Program-made: the position numbers and the translations under genes | Assembly (NCBI GenBank): GCA_016297805.1 | Contig: JAEDFX010000094.1 | Coordinates: 1-8,825, forward strand | Reading direction: 5' to 3' | Length of the DNA stretch: 8,825 nucleotides | DNA from: Treponema sp. | Lineage (GTDB): Bacteria > Spirochaetota > Spirochaetia > Treponematales > Treponemataceae | Part shown: positions 5,975 through 8,825 of the stretch, one piece after another | Position numbering within the stretch: the first letter of the stretch is position 1 | Layout of the letters: every line of letters starts with the position of its first letter | Notes under the pieces: generated by a model | Database searches by the model: none | Told to the model about the DNA's origin: nothing | What the model saw: the letters and a program-made list of their open reading frames with translations, nothing else

Positions 5975-6178
5975 CTAATAATGTGGTGGCTTGCGATTTG
6001 GAATATCACCTTCTGTGTTTTCAATTAAATCACGAATTTTTTCTGCCATCATTTTGTTTTCGGCTTTAAGCTTTTCTATATCTTTTGTTTGCTGAACGGC
6101 AACTTCCTGAATCTGATTCATAAAGTCTTCCATGTAAGCCAGTTTTATTTCTAATTGTGTAATTCTATCTTCTTCCAT
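5975..6178 (-). CDS. slyX: SlyX family small coiled-coil protein
   Basis: This 67-residue cytoplasmic protein has the full SlyX pattern: EDRITQLEIKLAYMED at the start, a heptad-rich helix through about residue 53 (VVQQ-type stretch AVAVQQTKDIEKLKAEN with hydrophobics every three to four residues), and the family's C-terminal signature KPPHY. SlyX proteins have no established biochemical function despite the name. The gene follows birA on the same strand with only four bases between the birA stop and the slyX ATG (6176-6178). Its ribosome binding site AAGGA lies in the last codons of birA, so translation is very likely coupled. Length and both termini match the family, so this is not a shadow frame. 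Confidence 0.85.
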   Translation of the reverse strand: MEEDRITQLEIKLAYMEDFMNQIQEVAVQQTKDIEKLKAENKMMAEKIRDLIENTEGDIPNRKPPHY

Positions 6179-6182
6179 AAAT

Positions 6183-7232
6183 CTATTCCTTATGTAAACT
6201 AACTTCGCCAGAGCTTAAAGTTTTTTTGCTTCCGTCTTCAAGCTCTACAACTAATCCTGCTTCATCATCAATATCTACTGCTTTTGCACTGTATACAGAT
6301 TTATCATCACCAATTACTGGATGAACTTCTACAGTTTGTCCTATTATGAAGGACAGTTCTTTATATTCCTTCATAACAACAGCACTGTCTTCTTCAAGAA
6401 TCTGCAAAACTTCGGCCGCAATTCCTGCCGCCAGCTGGCAACGTGTAACACAACCTTCAGCATTACCAGCTCCAGTAATACTTCCTGCCACCTTTGCAAC
6501 TTCTTCCGGGAACACATCAGGATTATCAGAAATGTTAATTCCAATACCAATTATTGCTGACTCAATAGTACCAGTTTCAAAATTAGTAAAACCTTCTGTT
6601 AAGATTCCAGAAATCTTTTTGCCATTTACAAAAATGTCATTTATCCACTTAATCTGAGGATTGATATTGTACAGTTTTCTCAAAACCCTGCAGATTGCTA
6701 CAGCACTAACTGCTGTTAATCTGGCAGGTTGAGTTATTCCACCTTTTGGAGCATAAACAATTGTAAGATAAATACCGGTTTTTTCTGGAGAATAAAAGGT
6801 TCGACCTAAACGACCCCTGCCTGCAGTTTGGCATTCTGCAACGTAAATAGATTTGTGATATTTTTGTCCCGACTGAGTAAGACGTCCATCTATATCGCGA
6901 AGATTTCCTGCTTCACTTAAAAGTCGTTTTGCATATGTATTGGTAGAATCAATTTCTTTGAAACATTCAATGTGAACGGTTTGACTTTCTGCATAAACAC
7001 AATCAAAAGCAGCAGTAAAATGTTCCAGAGAAAAAACATCGGCGTTGGCCCCTAAAATATAACCACCATTGGTAGTCCCTTCAATAGAGTAACCTTGTTC
7101 GCGCAAAGAATTCACAGCTTTCCACACAGCGGCACGGCTTACACCACAAGCTTCAGCAAGTTTTTCACCAGAAAAAGCAGTTCCATCTTTCTGATTTTGT
7201 AAAATATCCAGAACTTTTTCTTTAGTTGTCAT
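6183..7232 (-). CDS. birA: BirA, bifunctional biotin-protein ligase and biotin operon repressor
   Basis: BirA makes biotinyl-5'-AMP, transfers biotin to carrier-protein lysines, and with bound biotinyl-AMP represses bio operators. From the ATG at 7232 the protein has 349 residues. A winged helix-turn-helix (about residues 4-60, with LAEACGVSRAAVWKAVNSL) marks the repressor-type class. The ligase core contains STN (96-98), the biotinyl-AMP loop GRGRLGR (138-144), KWINDI (195-200, where KWPND is usual) and GILTE (209-213). A small SH3-like C-terminal domain follows (about 295-349). An in-frame ATG at 7250 would add six residues (MWYIIP). Neither start has a convincing ribosome binding site, and I prefer 7232 because family proteins usually begin just before the first helix. 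The operator at 3881-3916 is the obvious target. No similar box lies in front of birA. Confidence 0.93.
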   Translation of the reverse strand: MTTKEKVLDILQNQKDGTAFSGEKLAEACGVSRAAVWKAVNSLREQGYSIEGTTNGGYILGANADVFSLEHFTAAFDCVYAESQTVHIECFKEIDSTNTYAKRLLSEAGNLRDIDGRLTQSGQKYHKSIYVAECQTAGRGRLGRTFYSPEKTGIYLTIVYAPKGGITQPARLTAVSAVAICRVLRKLYNINPQIKWINDIFVNGKKISGILTEGFTNFETGTIESAIIGIGINISDNPDVFPEEVAKVAGSITGAGNAEGCVTRCQLAAGIAAEVLQILEEDSAVVMKEYKELSFIIGQTVEVHPVIGDDKSVYSAKAVDIDDEAGLVVELEDGSKKTLSSGEVSLHKE

Positions 7233-7280
7233 GGGAATAATATACCACATGGGTAAGTTTTATTTAATATAAATAAAGAG

Positions 7281-7286
7281 TATAAT
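7281..7286 (+). promoter_or_regulatory. -10 element for the YeiH-family gene
   Basis: A perfect TATAAT at 7281-7286 lies 18 bases before the start codon at 7305. No good -35 is found at 16-18 bases spacing (TTTTAT at 7258-7263 is poor). Its complement also offers -10-like hexamers for the divergent birA gene, so the 54-72 bp between the two starts probably holds both promoters. Confidence 0.4.
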
Positions 7287-7304
7287 AGAACCCAGAGGTT
7301 AAGT

Positions 7305-8375
7305 ATGGACTTTATAAAAAATAACTGGAAAGGAATTTTGATTTCCTTGGCGATTGCTGTACCTTCCTGGTTTTTAGGAAAGCTTTTTCCAATTGTTGGA
7401 GGACCTGTTATTGCAATTATTGCAGGTATGATTATTACTATTTTTATTAAGGATAAGACTCCTTTTGCTACTGGAATTAAGTTTACTTCGAAAAAAGTTT
7501 TGCAGTGGGCTGTTATTTTGTTGGGATTTGGTTTGGATCTTGGTGTGGTTGCTAAAACCGGTGCACAGTCCTTGCCAATTATTTGTTCTACAATCGCTAC
7601 ATCATTGATTGTTGCTTTTGTTATGTGCAAATTGATGAAGATTCCTGGAAACATTTCTACATTGATTGGTGTAGGTTCTTCAATTTGTGGTGGTTCTGCA
7701 ATTGCTGCAACAGCTCCTGTAATTGGTGCTGATGATGAAGAAGTTGCTCAGTCAATTTCAGTAATTTTCTTCTTTAATGTTTTAGCTGCAATTGTTTTCC
7801 CATATTTTGGTCAGTTAGTAGGATTTTCTACAACTTCTGGTGAAGCTTTTGGTATTTTTGCTGGAACTGCAGTTAATGATACTTCTTCTGTAACTGCCTG
7901 TGCTTCAACTTGGGATGCAATGTGGAATCTTGGTTCAGAAACTTTGGATAAGGCTGTAACTGTAAAATTGACTCGTACATTGGCAATCATTGTTATTACT
8001 TTTGCATTGGCTTTGTATAAGGCTGCTCAGGCAAAACGGGCTTCGACAAATTCAGCCACTACAGCTCCAGCGTTCAGTCTTAAAAAAATCTTCCCTTGGT
8101 TCATTTTGTACTTTATTGCTGCCAGCTTGATTACAACTTTATGCTATAAATTTATTTCTAATCCAGATGTATTGGACTTTGTAAAACAGATTTTCAAATT
8201 TCTTAAGAATTGTTCAAAGTTCTTTATTATTCTTGCTATGGCTGCAATTGGTTTTAATACAAACATTATCAAGCTTGTAAAAACTGGTGGAAAACCATTA
8301 ATTATGGGTGCAACCTGCTGGATTTGTATTACTATTGTAAGTCTGTTGATGCAGCATGTAATGGGTTTGTGGTAA
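7305..8375 (+). CDS. YeiH/YadS-type membrane protein, putative sulfate exporter family (Cons_hypoth698, PF03601)
   Basis: This 356-residue polytopic membrane protein has about ten hydrophobic segments. Family signatures are clear: GVGSSICGGSAIAATAPVIG (122-141), GTAVNDTSSVTA (187-198) and AMAAIGFNTN (311-320), with the usual break in the middle around the charged stretch KAAQAKRASTN (239-249). The family is commonly annotated as a putative sulfate or sulfonate-related exporter, but transport has been shown for few members and nothing nearby (no sulfur genes) points to a substrate here. The ATG at 7305 follows AGAGG (7294-7298) by six bases. It is divergent from birA and convergent with hicB, whose stop lies two bases beyond this gene's stop. 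No terminator hairpin is visible between them. Confidence 0.87.
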   Translation: MDFIKNNWKGILISLAIAVPSWFLGKLFPIVGGPVIAIIAGMIITIFIKDKTPFATGIKFTSKKVLQWAVILLGFGLDLGVVAKTGAQSLPIICSTIATSLIVAFVMCKLMKIPGNISTLIGVGSSICGGSAIAATAPVIGADDEEVAQSISVIFFFNVLAAIVFPYFGQLVGFSTTSGEAFGIFAGTAVNDTSSVTACASTWDAMWNLGSETLDKAVTVKLTRTLAIIVITFALALYKAAQAKRASTNSATTAPAFSLKKIFPWFILYFIAASLITTLCYKFISNPDVLDFVKQIFKFLKNCSKFFIILAMAAIGFNTNIIKLVKTGGKPLIMGATCWICITIVSLLMQHVMGLW

Positions 8376-8377
8376 TA

Positions 8378-8776
8378 CTATAAACAAATAAATTTACATC
8401 CAAATGCTTTTTGCAGTCTGTACATCATTTCTAAAGTAGGATTTGTTTTGTATGGATTTTCAAGCCGCTGATATTGCTGGTAGGTCATACCAACAGTTTG
8501 AGCGGCTTCTTTTTTTGATCGTTGTGCTCTGGCTTTCCTAAGTTCAATTGCAAATGCAATTTTTGGTGAAACTTCAATTGGAGTACCATTTTTATATTGT
8601 GCTTCAGGAATTGGTAAATCTTTTTGTAAACATACAATAAGACTTCCTTCTAGTGCTTCTTTAGCCATTTTATCAACTTTTTCCATAGATTCCGCACAAG
8701 TTTGGATATTTCTCATATCAGGAAATGTAACAATATACCAGTTATCTGTTTTTTCAATGTTGTAGTAATATGTCAT
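8378..8776 (-). CDS. hicB: HicB family antitoxin with C-terminal helix-turn-helix
   Basis: This 132-residue protein has two parts. Residues 1-50 form the HicB partial RNase H-like fold: YYYNIEKTDNWYIVTFPDM, then the threonine/cysteine turn and EKVDKMAKEALEGSLIVCL, matching the usual FPD ... A.EAL ... L pattern. Residues about 74-128 form an Xre-type helix-turn-helix (IELRKARAQRSKKEAAQTVGMTYQQYQRLE), which would bind the operon's own promoter. HicB proteins neutralise the HicA mRNA interferase and autoregulate the operon. The ATG (8776-8774) overlaps the hicA stop by one base (TAATG), with AAGGAG (8790-8785) eight bases upstream, giving the toxin-first order seen in many hicAB loci. The N-terminal domain plus HTH architecture and length look complete. 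Confidence 0.9.
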   Translation of the reverse strand: MTYYYNIEKTDNWYIVTFPDMRNIQTCAESMEKVDKMAKEALEGSLIVCLQKDLPIPEAQYKNGTPIEVSPKIAFAIELRKARAQRSKKEAAQTVGMTYQQYQRLENPYKTNPTLEMMYRLQKAFGCKFICL

Positions 8777-8825
8777 TATTTAAACTCCTTTATTCCTGCT
8801 TCCTTTAGAATTCGTAATGCAAGGA
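8776..8825 (-). CDS. hicA: HicA-like mRNA interferase toxin, last 15 codons (start beyond window)
   Basis: On the minus strand, the frame entering from the right edge reads LALRILKEAGIKEFK and stops at TAA (8778-8776). The pattern L..ILK.AGI is the typical HicA C-terminus (family proteins often end in a phrase like TLRSILKQAGL). It overlaps the hicB start by one base, as expected for a coupled toxin-antitoxin pair. The catalytic histidine (in the GSHH-type segment) lies outside the window, so integrity of the toxin cannot be judged. The match is short and the call leans on context. Confidence 0.72.
   Translation of the reverse strand, partial: LALRILKEAGIKEFK

Noticed and set aside
6191..6199. 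ATGTAAACT near the birA 3' end as another BirA half-site
   Set aside because: A single imperfect half-site inside coding sequence with no partner at the right distance.
7233..7304. BirA autoregulatory box in the birA promoter region
   Set aside because: Searched by eye for TTGTAAAC/GTTTACAA; no match in this interval.
7229..7654. 141-codon minus-strand frame overlapping birA and the YeiH-family gene
   Set aside because: It mirrors the membrane segments of the YeiH-family gene, overlaps the start of birA and has no ribosome binding site or family pattern.
1..8825. CRISPR arrays, tRNA or rRNA genes, insertion sequences, riboswitches
   Set aside because: No regularly spaced repeats, cloverleaf with CCA or GTTCGANTC pattern, transposase or terminal inverted repeats seen; the leaders of the operons are too short for known riboswitch classes.

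Overview
The window is AT-rich bacterial DNA from what is probably a diderm anaerobe. A gut or rumen Treponema-like spirochaete is my best guess. The reasons are the AT-rich codon use, GGAGG-type ribosome binding sites, an exported solute-binding protein with a signal-peptidase-I type leader rather than a lipobox, a SlyX homologue (a family typical of Gram-negative bacteria), and a bioY-bioM-bioN cluster with a BirA repressor. The genus is an inference; no rRNA or marker gene is present.

Layout. Bases 1-624 hold the 3' end of a glutamate synthase large-subunit gene (gltB). A good sigma-70-type promoter (655-683) then starts a three-gene ABC importer operon of the TrpXYZ-like (COG2984/COG4120/COG1101) family: binding protein (722-1681), permease (1794-2783) and ATPase (2799-3590). 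A strong hairpin plus T-run lies between the first and second genes, and another follows the third.

The centre is a biotin locus. A perfect 9-bp inverted repeat (3881-3916), matching the known BirA operator, lies between two divergent genes. To the right are bioY, bioM and bioN (3936-5917), a complete ECF biotin importer with its own ATPase. To the left, on the minus strand, is a 69-codon gene (3623-3832) that reads as the N-terminal about 38 residues of biotin synthase joined in frame to its C-terminal about 33 residues. The whole radical-SAM core is missing. The presumed regulator birA (6183-7232, minus) lies about 2.3 kb from the operator and is followed, with tight coupling, by slyX. Together this suggests a lineage that has lost or is losing biotin synthesis and relies on regulated uptake. 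BirA would attach biotin to carrier proteins and shut off bioY when biotin is plentiful.

The right end carries a YeiH-family membrane protein (7305-8375) and, convergent with it, a HicAB toxin-antitoxin pair. hicB is complete (8378-8776), and only the last 15 codons of hicA are inside the window.

The most interesting items are the internally deleted bioB under an intact divergent BirA operator, and bioY, whose promoter geometry and lack of a Shine-Dalgarno sequence suggest a leaderless or nearly leaderless mRNA. I saw no CRISPR array, insertion sequence, tRNA or rRNA.
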